In this document: positions 41,515 through 52,453 of the stretch, in pieces
How the letters are laid out: every line of letters starts with the position of its first letter
Numbering within the stretch: position 1 is the first letter of the stretch
Translations under genes and position numbers: made by a program
Notes under the pieces: generated by a model
The model's input: the letters and a program-made list of their open reading frames with translations, nothing else
Told to the model about the DNA's origin: nothing
The model's database searches: none
Assembly: GCF_001298525.1 (NCBI RefSeq)
Contig: NZ_CP012678.1
Span: 2,294,001-2,358,000, forward strand
Direction: 5' to 3'
Source of the DNA: Psychrobacter urativorans
Lineage (GTDB): Bacteria > Pseudomonadota > Gammaproteobacteria > Pseudomonadales > Moraxellaceae
Length of the DNA: 64,000 bases

Positions 41515-42963
41515 ATGCCAGCACGCCCAACCGACCGCACGCCAACCTCAACCTTAGAGAAAATCACTGCGCGACTGAGTCAAGTGGTCAATGATACCAC
41601 TGTGCTAAAACCGATTAGCCAAGGTGTCAATCATTTAGCCAGAAAGGTAGTATTTCGTGCGCTCAGCCATTTACAGTTTGGAAGTTTGACGTTAATTGAA
41701 GACTTCGATGCAGAGAAGCCAAATAGTCAAACCTTTGGGCAAAAACAGGCTGGTAATTCAACTGATATTTCTACTTTAGCTGCCAGCAGCTCCGCAGTAG
41801 GGCGACATGCGCTCGATGTGACGCTCAACATTCATGATAGCAACGTCTACCGTCAGCTATTATTTGGCGGCTCAATTGCGCTTGCGGATAGCTATATTAA
41901 TGGTGAGTGGGATACTAATGATTTAACGGGATTTATACGACTGGCGGCACGTAATTTAGCCGTACTTAATCAGTTAGAAAGTCGTTTTGCACGTATGAGC
42001 AAGACCTTTGAGAAAACCAAGCATCAATTACGCAGTAACGATCATACTGGCGCGAAGTCCAATATTCTAGCGCATTATGATTTAGGTAATGCGATGTATG
42101 AGCGCTTTTTAGACCCGACGATGATGTATTCCTCAGCGGTTTATCCAACACCTGATACCTCTCTTGCACAAGCGCAGCAGCATAAGTTGGCGCTTATTTG
42201 TCAGCGTTTACAGCTTAAAGCCGAAGACCATGTGCTTGAGATTGGTACAGGTTGGGGCGGCTTTGCTGTTTATGCTGCCAAGCATTATGGCTGTCACGTG
42301 ACCACTACCACCATTTCAGACGCTCAGTATCAAGAAGCACAACGCCGTGTGGAAGCGTCAGGTCTGACCGATAATATTACGTTACTCAAGCAGGATTACC
42401 GCAAGCTAACAGGGCAGTATGATAAGTTAGTCAGTATTGAAATGATTGAAGCGGTCGGGCATGAATTTCTACCAACGTTTTTTGCCAAATGTAATGATTT
42501 ACTTAAACCCACAGGCTTGATGGTGCTACAAGCCATTACTTTTAATGACCAAAACTATCATGATTATGTGGACTCAGTTGATTTTATTCAGACGCATATT
42601 TTCCCCGGAGGCTGTCTGTTGTCCAATCAAGAGCTGAACACACAGTTCACTGAACAGACTGATATGGTCATTAAGCAGCTGCATGATTATGGTTTTGATT
42701 ATGCCTATACCTTGCGAGATTGGCGAGCAGCGTTTATGTCGCAGCGACAAGAGATTAAGGCGTTAGGTTATGATGAAGCGTTTATTCGCTTATGGGAGTT
42801 TTATTTCTGTTATTGCGAAGGTGGTTTTTTAGAACGTACGATTGGCGTGGTACAAGTAACAGCGGTGAAGCCGAATAATATTGATACGCTACATTTTTCT
42901 GATTTACCAGCGCAAGATGAGGATAGTGAACGTGCACCTACAAATGTTGCTAAGTGCGCTTAA
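41515..42963 (+). CDS. cfa: Cyclopropane-fatty-acyl-phospholipid synthase
   Basis: 482 residues. N-terminal region binding lipid, then SNILAHYDLGNAMYERFLDP and the SAM site VLEIGTGWGGFAVYAAKHYG near residue 240. SIEMIEAVGHEFLPTFF and the FIQTHIFPGGCLLS segment are diagnostic. Converts unsaturated phospholipid acyl chains to cyclopropane forms. Longer than E. coli Cfa (382 residues) because of an extended N-terminus. Confidence 0.94.
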   Translation: MPARPTDRTPTSTLEKITARLSQVVNDTTVLKPISQGVNHLARKVVFRALSHLQFGSLTLIEDFDAEKPNSQTFGQKQAGNSTDISTLAASSSAVGRHALDVTLNIHDSNVYRQLLFGGSIALADSYINGEWDTNDLTGFIRLAARNLAVLNQLESRFARMSKTFEKTKHQLRSNDHTGAKSNILAHYDLGNAMYERFLDPTMMYSSAVYPTPDTSLAQAQQHKLALICQRLQLKAEDHVLEIGTGWGGFAVYAAKHYGCHVTTTTISDAQYQEAQRRVEASGLTDNITLLKQDYRKLTGQYDKLVSIEMIEAVGHEFLPTFFAKCNDLLKPTGLMVLQAITFNDQNYHDYVDSVDFIQTHIFPGGCLLSNQELNTQFTEQTDMVIKQLHDYGFDYAYTLRDWRAAFMSQRQEIKALGYDEAFIRLWEFYFCYCEGGFLERTIGVVQVTAVKPNNIDTLHFSDLPAQDEDSERAPTNVAKCA

Positions 42964-43112
42964 GTTAAAGACTTTCTTTCTTCTTTAGGTGATGATATTT
43001 AAGTAATGACAAGTGCATAACAATGAGCAAATAATTGTTATAAAATCATATTAACGTACAAGTAAAAACTGGCGACAGCCATAAAGCATACCATCATAAA
43101 AAGGATATTATT

Positions 43113-43523
43113 ATGGGCTATGTATTTATTTACCTTACTGCCGTTGTCATATTTTTGGGTATTGATTCGGTTTGGCTGACTACCATGAAAGGCGCATTTT
43201 ATGAGGCGCGTATCGGTCATTTACTTGCTGATAAACCTAATATGGCTGCCGCTGGCGTATTTTATCTGTTTTACCTGTTTGCATTATGTGTCCTCATTTT
43301 ATATCCACAAATCAAAGCACAGGCATCCATTGGGCATATCTTTTTATTGGGTGGGCTGATTGGTCTGATGGCATATGGGACGTATGACTTTACCAACTTG
43401 GCATTGTATAAAGGCTTTACGCTCGATACCGCATTGGTAGATTTTGCATGGGGTGGCTTATTAACCGGTTCAGTCAGCGCGATGGTTGCGTGGCTGGCAT
43501 ATCGCTTTCATTGGTTAGGTTAA
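43113..43523 (+). CDS. DUF2177 membrane protein
   Basis: 136 residues with four membrane segments. FLGIDSVWLTTMKGAFYEAR, YGTYDFTNLALYKG and VDFAWGGLLTG are typical of DUF2177. Commonly linked to cfa-type clusters; function unknown. Confidence 0.87.
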   Translation: MGYVFIYLTAVVIFLGIDSVWLTTMKGAFYEARIGHLLADKPNMAAAGVFYLFYLFALCVLILYPQIKAQASIGHIFLLGGLIGLMAYGTYDFTNLALYKGFTLDTALVDFAWGGLLTGSVSAMVAWLAYRFHWLG

Positions 43524-43701
43524 AGGTTAGGTTAACTTTTATTCCTACTTATCGATTTAACTTATGAATAGCATTGTATTAATGGAATATATACTTGCCG
43601 TTAAGAAAAACTATTTAAGCATCCTGAATATGCGCTACACTAAATCTGTGCTATCTTAAATAGCGCACCAACAATGGATGTTTATAATAGTAAGGATTGC
43701 T

Positions 43702-44247
43702 ATGCCTCAAGATAATACCTCTTCAACTGCCAAAAAAGCCCCCTTAAATCACGAACTATATATGTCGGTACTGATGACGCCTGATATGGCAAACTTCATC
43801 GGTAATGTTCATGGTGGCGACTTGCTTAAAATGCTTGACCAAGTCGCTTACGCGTGTGCCAGTCGTTATAGCGGTAGCTATGTCGTGACGCTATCGGTTG
43901 ACCAAGTGATGTTCCGCGAGCCTATTTATGTCGGCGAACTGGTCACCTTTGCTGCCAGTGTCAATTATGTGGGCAGAACGTCGATGGAAATCGGTATCCG
44001 TGTAGAGGCAGAAGACGTGCGCGCGCGTACGATTCGCCATACCAACAGCTGCTATTTTACTATGGTTGCGATTGATGATAATGGTAAACCGACGCCCATT
44101 CCACCACTTGAGCTGAAGACACCGATGCAGAAATGTCGTTCTGACGCGGCGATAGAGCGTAAACGCCTACATATGGAAAACTCAAGCCGCCCCAGCTGTG
44201 ATATCTCCACCATGGTCGGTGAACTAGAATCAACCCATGAAGATTAA
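43702..44247 (+). CDS. Acyl-CoA thioesterase (hotdog fold)
   Basis: 181 residues from ATG 43702 (AAGGA upstream). The hotdog signature is ANFIGNVHGGDLLKMLDQVA with the catalytic-type Asp, followed by SRYSGSYVVTLSVDQVMFRE. YciA/BFIT-like; hydrolyses acyl-CoA in the cytoplasm. Chain preference is not predictable. Confidence 0.87.
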   Translation: MPQDNTSSTAKKAPLNHELYMSVLMTPDMANFIGNVHGGDLLKMLDQVAYACASRYSGSYVVTLSVDQVMFREPIYVGELVTFAASVNYVGRTSMEIGIRVEAEDVRARTIRHTNSCYFTMVAIDDNGKPTPIPPLELKTPMQKCRSDAAIERKRLHMENSSRPSCDISTMVGELESTHED

Positions 44248-44450
44248 TCCAAAAAAAATAGCATTTAATCAATAAATTGCTCATATTCTAAACAACGACT
44301 CACTAAAAAGTTACTGATACTTTTACAAACTTATTTTAAGCTAATGTATCTTTCAACTTAACTAATAGTACATTTAGAGTAACGGTATTCACCAGCCGCA
44401 GTTACTTTAAGCCATAGTTACTCTAATGGCACTGTTTAAATGAGTTCATC

Positions 44451-45551
44451 ATGAGCCTAAAACCATCTATTGCTAAGCCCACCACCCAGCTAACGGCTCC
44501 GCCTCATGCTCAAAGTCTTCCGCGTGCGCGCGGTGCAGGCATATCTCCTATGTCTCATGTTAATGATGACAGCGTAAATATTCCTAATAATAGTAATTCC
44601 ACACCTGAAAATAATAAAAAACCTTCAAGCTCGCTCACTACAGTATTAATCGCTGTTGGTGCAAACTTACTGATTGCCATTGCTAAAACAGTGGGCGCTG
44701 TGATGACGGGTTCTGCGTCTATGATTGCAGAAGCAGCGCACTCTTGGGCAGATGCGGGTAACGGTACATTACTGATTGTCGCTGAGAAGAAATCGATAAA
44801 ACCTGCGGATAGAAGCCATCCACTAGGTTATGGCAAAGAGTCCTATGTGTGGTCGATGATAGCGGCATTTGGCGTCTTTATGGCTGGCTCAATTGTCTCC
44901 ATTTATACCGGTGTGACAGAGTGGAACGCCGCTGAAACTGAGACCGATTACACCATTGGCTTTGTCATTTTGGCGGTCGCCTTTGTGCTTGAGGGCTTGT
45001 CATTAATGCAAGCTTATCGAGAAAGCAAAAAGCATGGCGAGGTGCTGAATATTAGTGCACTTGGTTATGTGATTGATACTTCTAACCCTACGTTGCGCGG
45101 AGTATTTTTTGAAGATTTAGCGGCGGTCATTGGCTTGGTGATTGCTGCCACTGCGATGGGTATGCATGCGTATACTGGCGAGCCGTTTTGGGATGCGCTC
45201 GGTTCTATTGTGGTGGGATTATTATTAGGTGCTGTGGCAATCTTCTTAATCAGCCGTAACCGTGATTTTCTGGTTGGGCATAAAGTATCGGAGAAAATGC
45301 ACCATTATGTGCTGGGTGAGCTGCTGGCACATGCCGATATTGAGAGCGTGTCATATCTGCATTTAGAGTGGGTAGGACCCAAAAAGATATTTATGGTGGC
45401 AGCGGTCGATATTACTGGTAACCAACAAGAAAACGATATTGCCCAAACATTTGAAGATATCGAAAATCAATTCCGTGCCAATCCGATATTTCAAGAAGCT
45501 ATTTTAACCTTATCAGTGCCCAATGCGCCGGTGCTCAAGCTTAATACTTAA
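44451..45551 (+). CDS. Cation diffusion facilitator transporter
   Basis: 366 residues. A variable 60-residue start is followed by about six membrane segments. Metal-site motifs: MIAEAAHSWADAGNG (HxxxD) and DRSHPLGYGKESYVW. The cytoplasmic C-terminal domain has HADIESVSYLHLEWVGPKKI. Exports divalent metals such as Zn, Co or Fe in exchange for protons; which metal is unknown. Confidence 0.9.
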   Translation: MSLKPSIAKPTTQLTAPPHAQSLPRARGAGISPMSHVNDDSVNIPNNSNSTPENNKKPSSSLTTVLIAVGANLLIAIAKTVGAVMTGSASMIAEAAHSWADAGNGTLLIVAEKKSIKPADRSHPLGYGKESYVWSMIAAFGVFMAGSIVSIYTGVTEWNAAETETDYTIGFVILAVAFVLEGLSLMQAYRESKKHGEVLNISALGYVIDTSNPTLRGVFFEDLAAVIGLVIAATAMGMHAYTGEPFWDALGSIVVGLLLGAVAIFLISRNRDFLVGHKVSEKMHHYVLGELLAHADIESVSYLHLEWVGPKKIFMVAAVDITGNQQENDIAQTFEDIENQFRANPIFQEAILTLSVPNAPVLKLNT

Positions 45552-45614
45552 TAGCCAAGGTTTAAAAGTAAGTGGTTGAGTTCCTATTTTTCAACAGCTA
45601 CTTTTAAATACTAT

Positions 45615-45662
45615 CAGGTAGAAATAACGCATAAAAAACAGGTAGAACGAACGCATAAAAAA
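45615..45662. repeat. Two tandem 24-mers
   Basis: CAGGTAGAA, two or three variable bases, then ACGCATAAAAAA, twice in a row; 22 of 24 positions agree. Confidence 0.9.
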
Positions 45663-45701
45663 GGTCACCAACTAGTTATTACTAATCGGTGACCTTTTTT
45701 T
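45657..45701. terminator. Bidirectional terminator
   Basis: AAAAAAGGTCACC and GGTGACCTTTTTT arms between the CDF gene and convergent dps. Confidence 0.9.
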
Positions 45702-45733
45702 AATTTCTATTTAGATTTTACTTAATATAAAAC

Positions 45734-46216
45734 TTATTTTTTTGGCGCATTAGCACCGATGAACCAAGCATCTTTATCAACAATACGGCTCACTTCAGTC
45801 AATAAGTCAGCGGTATCTTCATCACCAGCGTCACCAGCAGCATCAATGCCTTCACGTAATGATGCAGCAATGGTTTTATAACGGTTGGTGAGCTCACGGA
45901 TATGCTGCTCAACATCAGTGATATCAGTAGGATAAGTTTCTAAAATAGAATCTTCAACTACGCGTTTAGAGATACCATTGGCTTTACCACCAAGAATAAC
46001 AATGCGTTCAGCGACGGTATCAAATGCTTCAGTTAAGCGAGCATACGTAGCATCTAATAGCTGATGAACCCCAATAAAGCCAGTGCCTTGAAGATTCCAA
46101 TGGCATTGTTTACTATCCATACTTAAATCAATCAAATTTGCTAAATTAGCATTAAGCAAATCAATCATTTTTTGTGCGGTTGCGTCATCTATACCACTTG
46201 CGTAACGTTCTCTCAT
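45734..46216 (-). CDS. dps: Dps ferritin-like protein
   Basis: 160 residues. The ferroxidase signature is KQCHWNLQGTGFIGVHQLLD followed by FDTVAERIVILGG. Stores iron and protects DNA under oxidative or starvation stress. GGAG precedes the ATG. The C-terminus (KDAWFIGANAPKK) is typical of the group. Confidence 0.93.
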   Translation of the reverse strand: MRERYASGIDDATAQKMIDLLNANLANLIDLSMDSKQCHWNLQGTGFIGVHQLLDATYARLTEAFDTVAERIVILGGKANGISKRVVEDSILETYPTDITDVEQHIRELTNRYKTIAASLREGIDAAGDAGDEDTADLLTEVSRIVDKDAWFIGANAPKK

Positions 46217-46521
46217 ATTTTTACTCCATTATTAGATTTTATTTTATTGAGTTTAAAACTTATTGGTAAGTATATTTATCACGCATGTTTTCACTATTTA
46301 GACTCGTACTAAAAAATCATAATAGCCATCGCGCTTCTATATTCTTAATTAATTCACTATCGATAATAACAGCTTAAATAAGATATTGAACCCCTGACCG
46401 TTAGGCTTTATAGAGTGGTCGTGTAACAACTTTGTTAACCATGAAAAGCTTTGTAAACCTAATGACCAATCTATGCAAATTTGATGAATATTTTTAATAA
46501 AATAGTCATTTTTAGAGTTTC
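46217..46521. other. Intergenic, 305 bp
   Basis: Contains the dps promoter; no palindrome that I could assign to a known regulator, and no coding frame. Confidence 0.5.
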
Positions 46522-46941
46522 TTATTCTTCAGGTTGAATACCTTTTTCTTTAAATTTATCGAACAGTTGTTGTTGGGTTAGATTAGTTGTGTCATTGGCA
46601 AAAGCATAATAATCCGGCTTTTTATCAATGAAAATTTGGCTCTCAAAGGTCAAGTTAGGGTTATCTTGAAAAAGTCCTAGTGATAGCACGTAGGTCTCAG
46701 AACCGAGCTGATGATAATACAAATTCGTGCCGCATTTATGACAAAAGGCGCGCTCTGCCCACGCTGAGGATGGGTAGACTGTCATTGATTCTTCACCTTG
46801 AATATTAGGCTTTGAGTGACTGTGTATCGCCATCAATGGTCCGCTGCCCCAACGGCGACACATGGTGCAATGACAGGCTTCAAAAGTATTAATGTCTTCT
46901 AATTCAATCGTCACGTTACCGCATAGACAATGACCTTTCAT
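46522..46941 (-). CDS. GFA-family zinc protein
   Basis: 139 residues from ATG 46941 (AAGGAA upstream). Zinc-binding Cys in GHCLCGNVTIEL, EACHCTMCRRWGSGP and RAFCHKCGTNLYYH define the GFA (glutathione-dependent formaldehyde-activating-like) fold. True formaldehyde activity is rarely shown, so only the fold is claimed. Confidence 0.87.
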   Translation of the reverse strand: MKGHCLCGNVTIELEDINTFEACHCTMCRRWGSGPLMAIHSHSKPNIQGEESMTVYPSSAWAERAFCHKCGTNLYYHQLGSETYVLSLGLFQDNPNLTFESQIFIDKKPDYYAFANDTTNLTQQQLFDKFKEKGIQPEE

Positions 46942-47102
46942 AATTCGTTCCTTGATTAATTGTCTTTGGACTATACCTGATTTTTTGAGATTTTTATTGC
47001 GTGTTTTTGCATCCATTTGTAGTGGTTTAACACGATAAATGACCTTTAAAAATAATGGTTTAGCCCCATATTATTAAAAACCTTAAGAAGAAGAAAGCCA
47101 TT

Positions 47103-49214
47103 ATGCGTATGCCCGAACCGCGCTCATCGCGTCAGTTAAATCAATTGGCCACCCAGCTGCAAGGCGAAGCTGAAATCAGTGGCGTGAATGCGTCCGGCAC
47201 GCAAATAGCCAGTCGTGCCTTTGAGATGGTTACTGAGTTTGAGCCAGCAGGCGATCAGCCACAGGCGATTGCAAAATTAGTAAAAGGCATCAATGCTGGC
47301 ATGGACGAGCAATTATTGCTTGGGGTGACGGGCTCTGGTAAGACCTATACCATGGCAAAGGTCATCGCTGAAACTCAACGTCCAACGATTATTATGGCGC
47401 ATAATAAAACGCTTGCCGCGCAGTTATATGGCGAGTTTAAAGCGTTTTTCCCTAATAATGCGGTTGAGTATTTCGTCAGCTATTATGACTATTATCAGCC
47501 AGAAGCTTATGTGGCGGCGAGCGATACTTTTATCGAAAAAGACAGTGCCATTAATGATCATATTGACCAAATGCGTTTGTCCGCCACGCGGGCATTATTA
47601 GAGCGCCGTGATGCCATTATTGTCGCATCTGTATCCTGTATTTACGGTTTGGGCGACCCTGAAAGTTATCTAAAAATGCTATTACATATCGTGGTGGGCG
47701 ATAAAGTCGATCGTACTGCCGTGATTAAGCGTTTGGTTGAAATGCAATATATGCGTAATGAGCTGGACTTTGGGCGCGGAACTTATCGCTTGCGTGGTGA
47801 GATATTAGATATCTATCCGGCTGAGTCCGAACAGCTTGCGGTGCGCGTGCACATGTTCGATGATGAAGTGGAGAAAATCTCTTGGTTTGATCCATTAACG
47901 GGCAAAACTGTACGTAGCGTGCCGAGAATTACCATTTATCCAAAATCGCATTATGTGACGCCACGTAATAAGTTAGAGGCGGCAACGCACACCATTCGTG
48001 CTGAGCTTGAGCCACGTTTAGAATATTTCCGTGAAAACAATAAGCTGGTTGAGGCGCAACGACTTAAAGAGCGTACCCAGTATGACCTTGAAATGATTCA
48101 GCAGCTTGGCTACTGTAACGGTATCGAAAACTACTCGCAGCACCTCTCCGGTCGCCCATCAGGGGAAGCGCCGCCAACCTTGTTTGATTATATTCCAGAA
48201 GATGCCTTATTGTTCCTTGATGAATCGCACGTGACGGTGTCGCAAATTGGTGCGATGTATAAAGGCGATAGATCGCGGAAAGAGAACTTGGTCAATTACG
48301 GTTTCCGTTTGCCAAGTGCGATGAATAACCGCCCGATGAAGTTTGAAGAGTGGGAACGTATCAAGCCTAAAACTATCTATGTCAGTGCCACCCCTGCGTT
48401 ATATGAGCTTGAGCATAGCGAACAAGTGGTTGAGCAAGTCGTGCGTCCAACGGGCTTGATTGACCCTGAGATTGAGATTCGTCCCGTCTTAACGCAAGTC
48501 GATGATGTGTTGTCGGAGATTACCATACGCAGTGCCAAAGATGAGCGTGTTTTGATTACTACTTTGACCAAGCGTATGTCAGAGGATTTGACCAGTTATC
48601 TTAAAGAATACAATGTCAAAGTCGCTTATCTGCATTCCGATATTGATACCCTTGAGCGTATGCAAATTATCCATGAGCTGCGTACTGGCGTATATGATGT
48701 GTTGGTCGGGATTAACTTGCTACGTGAAGGTCTTGATTTGCCCGAAGTGTCATTGGTGGCGATATTTGATGCGGATAAAGAGGGCTTTTTGCGTTCGGAG
48801 CGCGCTTTGATTCAGACGATTGGTCGTGCGGCACGTCATATTAACGGTAAAGCTATTCTCTATGCCGACCGTATCACCAACAGCATGCAAAAAGCGATTG
48901 ATGAAACCGATCGTCGCCGCGAAAAACAAGTCGCTTTTAACCTTGAGCATAACATCACACCAAAAGGCGCGCGCCGTAATGTCACGGATAAAATCGATAC
49001 TGGTGAAGATTTGGACGCTAATGATAATCAAGCGATTCCTGTCAAAAGCAACTTGCCTGATGTTGATATCAGCATCTTACGCAGTCCTGACTTATTGGCG
49101 AAAGAAATCAATCGTCTTGAGAAGTTGATGAAGCAATTTTCACGTGACTTGAAGTTTGAGGATGCCGCAAAAACGCGCGATAAAGTGTTGGGGTTAAAGG
49201 CGCATTTGATTTAG
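47103..49214 (+). CDS. uvrB: Excinuclease ABC subunit B
   Basis: 703 residues. Walker [15 protein letters not shown] (near residue 78), the beta-hairpin region [40 protein letters not shown], helicase motif [20 protein letters not shown], and a C-terminal UVR motif ([20 protein letters not shown]). Verifies DNA damage with UvrA and recruits UvrC. About 30 residues longer than E. coli UvrB, mainly at the N-terminus. Confidence 0.97.
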   Translation: MRMPEPRSSRQLNQLATQLQGEAEISGVNASGTQIASRAFEMVTEFEPAGDQPQAIAKLVKGINAGMDEQLLLGVTGSGKTYTMAKVIAETQRPTIIMAHNKTLAAQLYGEFKAFFPNNAVEYFVSYYDYYQPEAYVAASDTFIEKDSAINDHIDQMRLSATRALLERRDAIIVASVSCIYGLGDPESYLKMLLHIVVGDKVDRTAVIKRLVEMQYMRNELDFGRGTYRLRGEILDIYPAESEQLAVRVHMFDDEVEKISWFDPLTGKTVRSVPRITIYPKSHYVTPRNKLEAATHTIRAELEPRLEYFRENNKLVEAQRLKERTQYDLEMIQQLGYCNGIENYSQHLSGRPSGEAPPTLFDYIPEDALLFLDESHVTVSQIGAMYKGDRSRKENLVNYGFRLPSAMNNRPMKFEEWERIKPKTIYVSATPALYELEHSEQVVEQVVRPTGLIDPEIEIRPVLTQVDDVLSEITIRSAKDERVLITTLTKRMSEDLTSYLKEYNVKVAYLHSDIDTLERMQIIHELRTGVYDVLVGINLLREGLDLPEVSLVAIFDADKEGFLRSERALIQTIGRAARHINGKAILYADRITNSMQKAIDETDRRREKQVAFNLEHNITPKGARRNVTDKIDTGEDLDANDNQAIPVKSNLPDVDISILRSPDLLAKEINRLEKLMKQFSRDLKFEDAAKTRDKVLGLKAHLI

Positions 49215-49244
49215 AAGTTGAAAGGTAGAGTTTAAAAGAGTAGG

Positions 49245-49276
49245 GCGGGTTAGCGGATAGTTAACTCGCTTTTTTT
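49245..49276 (+). terminator. Terminator of uvrB
   Basis: GCGGGTTA and TAACTCGC arms (one G-T pair) followed by a T-run. Confidence 0.75.
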
Positions 49277-49290
49277 GCTTAATAAATATA

Positions 49291-49863
49291 TTAAAGCTGA
49301 TTCGATCTTTTAAATAGTTCTGCTCTGAACTTACCTAGCTGTACTGTCCATTCACAACACAAATCATGAAGTTGGTGCGCTAATGGACGACAACATTCAG
49401 GAGTGAAAAAGTAGTTACCTTCACCAAGGTCAGTATTTGTGTATTCCAAAAAATTTCCATGGCAAAGATTGTGTCTTATTCGAACGATTTCCACATCTGT
49501 TTTATTTGGTCTTTTAGAGTTTAAGTTTTTTAAAAATAGCTTTTCTTCTGGGAAGGCTAGAGCTTCTATAGGCAGTCCATTGTTTTGAGCTACTAGCAAC
49601 AGACTATTACTTAGAGTAGATATGTTATCAAGATCCATCACTATGCATGGTTTTTTAATTTGAGCCATAGTTATCCTAAGTGAAGCTTCAATACCATTTA
49701 CAAAGCTCGTGCAAGCTGGTAAATAAAGCTCAGAATCCAGTGCTGAAAGTGCTTGGGTAAATAACCAATGCACATCAGCACCTAAGTCATGGTGCAAGAA
49801 AAAAGACTTTCTTTCATATTCGTTACGTATTTCTTGAAGATAAGATTCTTCTTCACTCATCAT
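49291..49863 (-). CDS. Hypothetical protein, 190 aa
   Basis: Soluble, mostly helical. The DVHWLFTQALSALDSELYLP region and IRHNLCHGNFLEY near the end suggest a HEPN-like or repeat-helical fold; no close family is recognised. AAGGAG precedes the ATG. Monocistronic. Confidence 0.6.
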   Translation of the reverse strand: MMSEEESYLQEIRNEYERKSFFLHHDLGADVHWLFTQALSALDSELYLPACTSFVNGIEASLRITMAQIKKPCIVMDLDNISTLSNSLLLVAQNNGLPIEALAFPEEKLFLKNLNSKRPNKTDVEIVRIRHNLCHGNFLEYTNTDLGEGNYFFTPECCRPLAHQLHDLCCEWTVQLGKFRAELFKRSNQL

Positions 49864-50093
49864 TTTATATACTCCTTTAACTGTCTTTACATTTTAGAAA
49901 AGAGTATTTTCAGTAAATGCTATCTTATTATAATACTTATTAGAATAATATAATTTCCAATCTCAAACATCCCTTTACATTTTACATCTTAAATAAAACG
50001 CCCTGTTTATATAGGATAGAGACATAAAGCAGGGTAGCGATGCGCGCCGTGCTGAATGCATCATTATAAAAAATTAAACTTTAAGGATGGATT

Positions 50094-50468
50094 ATGTTTG
50101 ATATCAAAGCATTATTAAAACGTGGCGTAGAAAAAGAACTGCTCGATGTAGATGACTATATTTTTATGCCGGAGAGTGTAAAAATGGTGGTTGAAGAAGG
50201 TGATTTAAACTGTGTACTCAATAGTGATGGTCGAGTCAATATATTCTATACGAAGCACGGGGTCACGGACGTCAGATCTGCGGCGCGTAAGCATCCGTTT
50301 ACTACGTTTGAAAGAGAGCTGGAGCACGGGATTTATGACGACATTATCGATGATTTAGTCTCAGAGGTGAACAAGGTTATCGATGGTAGATCTAAATATT
50401 TTACCAATATCATTTTACCTTCATCAGGCTCTTTACATATAGACTCAAATGCATTTAAAACAGACTAA
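50094..50468 (+). CDS. Hypothetical protein, 124 aa
   Basis: Acidic, soluble, not recognised. AAGGA is upstream of the ATG and a terminator follows. Mixed alpha/beta. Confidence 0.6.
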   Translation: MFDIKALLKRGVEKELLDVDDYIFMPESVKMVVEEGDLNCVLNSDGRVNIFYTKHGVTDVRSAARKHPFTTFERELEHGIYDDIIDDLVSEVNKVIDGRSKYFTNIILPSSGSLHIDSNAFKTD

Positions 50469-50536
50469 AACTAATTTTTTAGATATCTTTGTGTGATATC
50501 TGATCTTTGTAAATATCGATAATATGAAAACATAAG

Positions 50537-50572
50537 AAAAGGTGCGTTATGCTCAAATAACGCACCTTTTTT
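50537..50572. terminator. Bidirectional terminator
   Basis: AAAAGGTGCGTTAT and ATAACGCACCTTTT arms between convergent genes. Confidence 0.92.
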
Positions 50573-50598
50573 ATTCTATAAATTTAATCAATAGCTAT

Positions 50599-50985
50599 TT
50601 ACTTTAACATAGTGCTGTAGCAACTTTGTAAAGTGTTAGCGATGACTTTAGTCGCTAGTTGTACTCTATATTTAGAGTCTATAGCTGCATTGCCCAGCTC
50701 AACAAGAGTCACTTGTTGCGGTGCTTGCTCACTGACGCAGCCACAAACTTTGCTTTTTGCCGCCTCTTGTTGATTCTCATTCATAGCGATACTAACGATG
50801 CGCCAAGCAGGTTGCTTTTCAATCTCATAACGGCATTGGTTGTCGATAACCGTTTTTAATACATTCATCCCAATATTGTTTGCGGTACCAACAGCAGTGC
50901 CAGTATTGGTGTCAGTGCCTGTTGACGCGCAGCCAGATAAAGCAAATGTCGCAAGCAGTGCAGTAGAAATTAATAATTTTTTCAT
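50599..50985 (-). CDS. Small lipoprotein, unknown
   Basis: 128 residues. Lipoprotein signal MKKLLISTALLATFALSGC (lipobox LSGC, Cys19), a Thr/Gly-rich spacer, then a helical region with Cys in IDNQCRYEIEKQPAW and KSKVCGCVSEQAP that may pair in the periplasm. No family recognised. Confidence 0.72.
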   Translation of the reverse strand: MKKLLISTALLATFALSGCASTGTDTNTGTAVGTANNIGMNVLKTVIDNQCRYEIEKQPAWRIVSIAMNENQQEAAKSKVCGCVSEQAPQQVTLVELGNAAIDSKYRVQLATKVIANTLQSCYSTMLK

Positions 50986-51255
50986 GGTTCAATCCTGTAA
51001 TGTTTTTTTAAGATTAGCTGAAAGTCGTGTCTATAAGTAATCAGTATTGTGCGTTTTGGTTTACTGACAATAACGTGCGATTATTACATATTTTTAGAAC
51101 ATTGACTTAATTCATGTTGAAGATGGACGAAATAGAGAGGTTCTGAGCCCATTTTTTAAGTATTTAGCAACCTATCTCAAATACGCTTAATCTGTTTACC
51201 CATCTCTGTACTCATGCTATTTTAAGGCTAAACTTTAATAGTTACTGGGGCGTGT

Positions 51256-52254
51256 ATGTTCCGATATTATTTTATGCTATCTACGCTCTTGTTGGGAACG
51301 TTGGGTATCAGCTCGGGGGCGTTTGCTGCTGAAATCAAAATACCTAAAGCGTTGATTATTGAGTTGGTAGAGGAGCGTTGCTCACTGCCTAAGCCAAACC
51401 CTAGAGTCAGAGCTGATCTTGAGTATGAGTGTTCTGATAAATATGAATATGCTGATGGTGACGAGCAGAGCATGAATTATAGCCTGCGATTATTGCCGTT
51501 GATAGCACAAGACTTTAATAAGGACGGTATTCAAGATTTGGCGCTTGAGATTGAGTCTTCGGGTCCATTGGGTGGCAGTGTCTATACCAATAGTGCGATT
51601 CATTATTTGATATTGGATAACAAGCAAAAGATAGTAAAAGACCATGAGATATTACTATATGCGCCATTTAGTGAGCACATTGTTGAGTATAGCATTGTAG
51701 GTAAAAATATTAATTATCAGGCAATACCAAATTATCGTAGCCATCCTGAGGCTTATGAAGATGGGTCGCCGATAGACCCACCACTTGAGTTTGCCGTGAA
51801 TTGGGTAAATGGTGTCCCTATCAGTACTTATTATCGAGACAACTGCCGATTGGCTGGTATTAAAAATAAAACCCTGCTAAAACTCACGCGCGGCGTCTCT
51901 CGTGATATCGACATTGATATGCATGAATATACACAAGTCATCACTGAAAAGGCGCAGATAAATAAACTACAAGTAACGGCTACTTTGGACGGATGTGATA
52001 CCAGTAACGTCATCTATGATATTAAGCCGATAGCAGGTCAATCGTTGCCTGTGTTAGCGGATGTCTTAACGGCGCTTATTCCTGTCGTTCACCATGATGG
52101 GCAGCTGAAAGCATTATTGAAACTTGATAAACGCTCGCAGTTAAAGTTTGGCGATAGATTTGCGTTATACGATGATTGGGTAGCAATGGTTCACGTTGAT
52201 AGAAAAAGTAAGATGCCTACTATGCGAATTATTATCGAGCAAAAAGTTGATTGA
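51256..52254 (+). CDS. Exported hypothetical protein
   Basis: 332 residues. Signal peptide ending GAFAA. The segment IAQDFNKDGIQDLALEIESS has the D-x-N-x-D-G-x-x-D of calcium-binding/FG-GAP-type loops. The remainder is strand-rich. Probably periplasmic. No family beyond that. Confidence 0.65.
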   Translation: MFRYYFMLSTLLLGTLGISSGAFAAEIKIPKALIIELVEERCSLPKPNPRVRADLEYECSDKYEYADGDEQSMNYSLRLLPLIAQDFNKDGIQDLALEIESSGPLGGSVYTNSAIHYLILDNKQKIVKDHEILLYAPFSEHIVEYSIVGKNINYQAIPNYRSHPEAYEDGSPIDPPLEFAVNWVNGVPISTYYRDNCRLAGIKNKTLLKLTRGVSRDIDIDMHEYTQVITEKAQINKLQVTATLDGCDTSNVIYDIKPIAGQSLPVLADVLTALIPVVHHDGQLKALLKLDKRSQLKFGDRFALYDDWVAMVHVDRKSKMPTMRIIIEQKVD

Positions 52255-52282
52255 GAAAAGGGTATAGCTATTAATCACTGAT

Positions 52283-52332
52283 AAGCGGTTTAATCGTCGT
52301 ATTGTTAAATATGATTATTAAACCGCTTTTTA
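52283..52332 (+). terminator. Terminator
   Basis: AAGCGGTTTAAT and ATTAAACCGCTT arms followed by T-rich sequence. Confidence 0.82.
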
Positions 52333-52366
52333 TCATTAGTATAATCAAGTCATATAAAGGCTAAAA

Positions 52367-52395
52367 AATCAGCCAAGAAAGAATCTTGGCTGATT
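52367..52395 (-). terminator. Terminator of the gene at 52454
   Basis: AATCAGCCAAGA and TCTTGGCTGATT arms, T-run on the minus strand. Confidence 0.82.
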
Positions 52396-52453
52396 GGGTG
52401 TTGAGTTGGATACTGAATTGGATGTTAAGATTAAGACGAATGGGTAACTATCA

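Noticed and set aside
48377..49128. Frames within uvrB in other phases
   Set aside because: Shadows of a strongly conserved gene; no ribosome sites or recognisable product.
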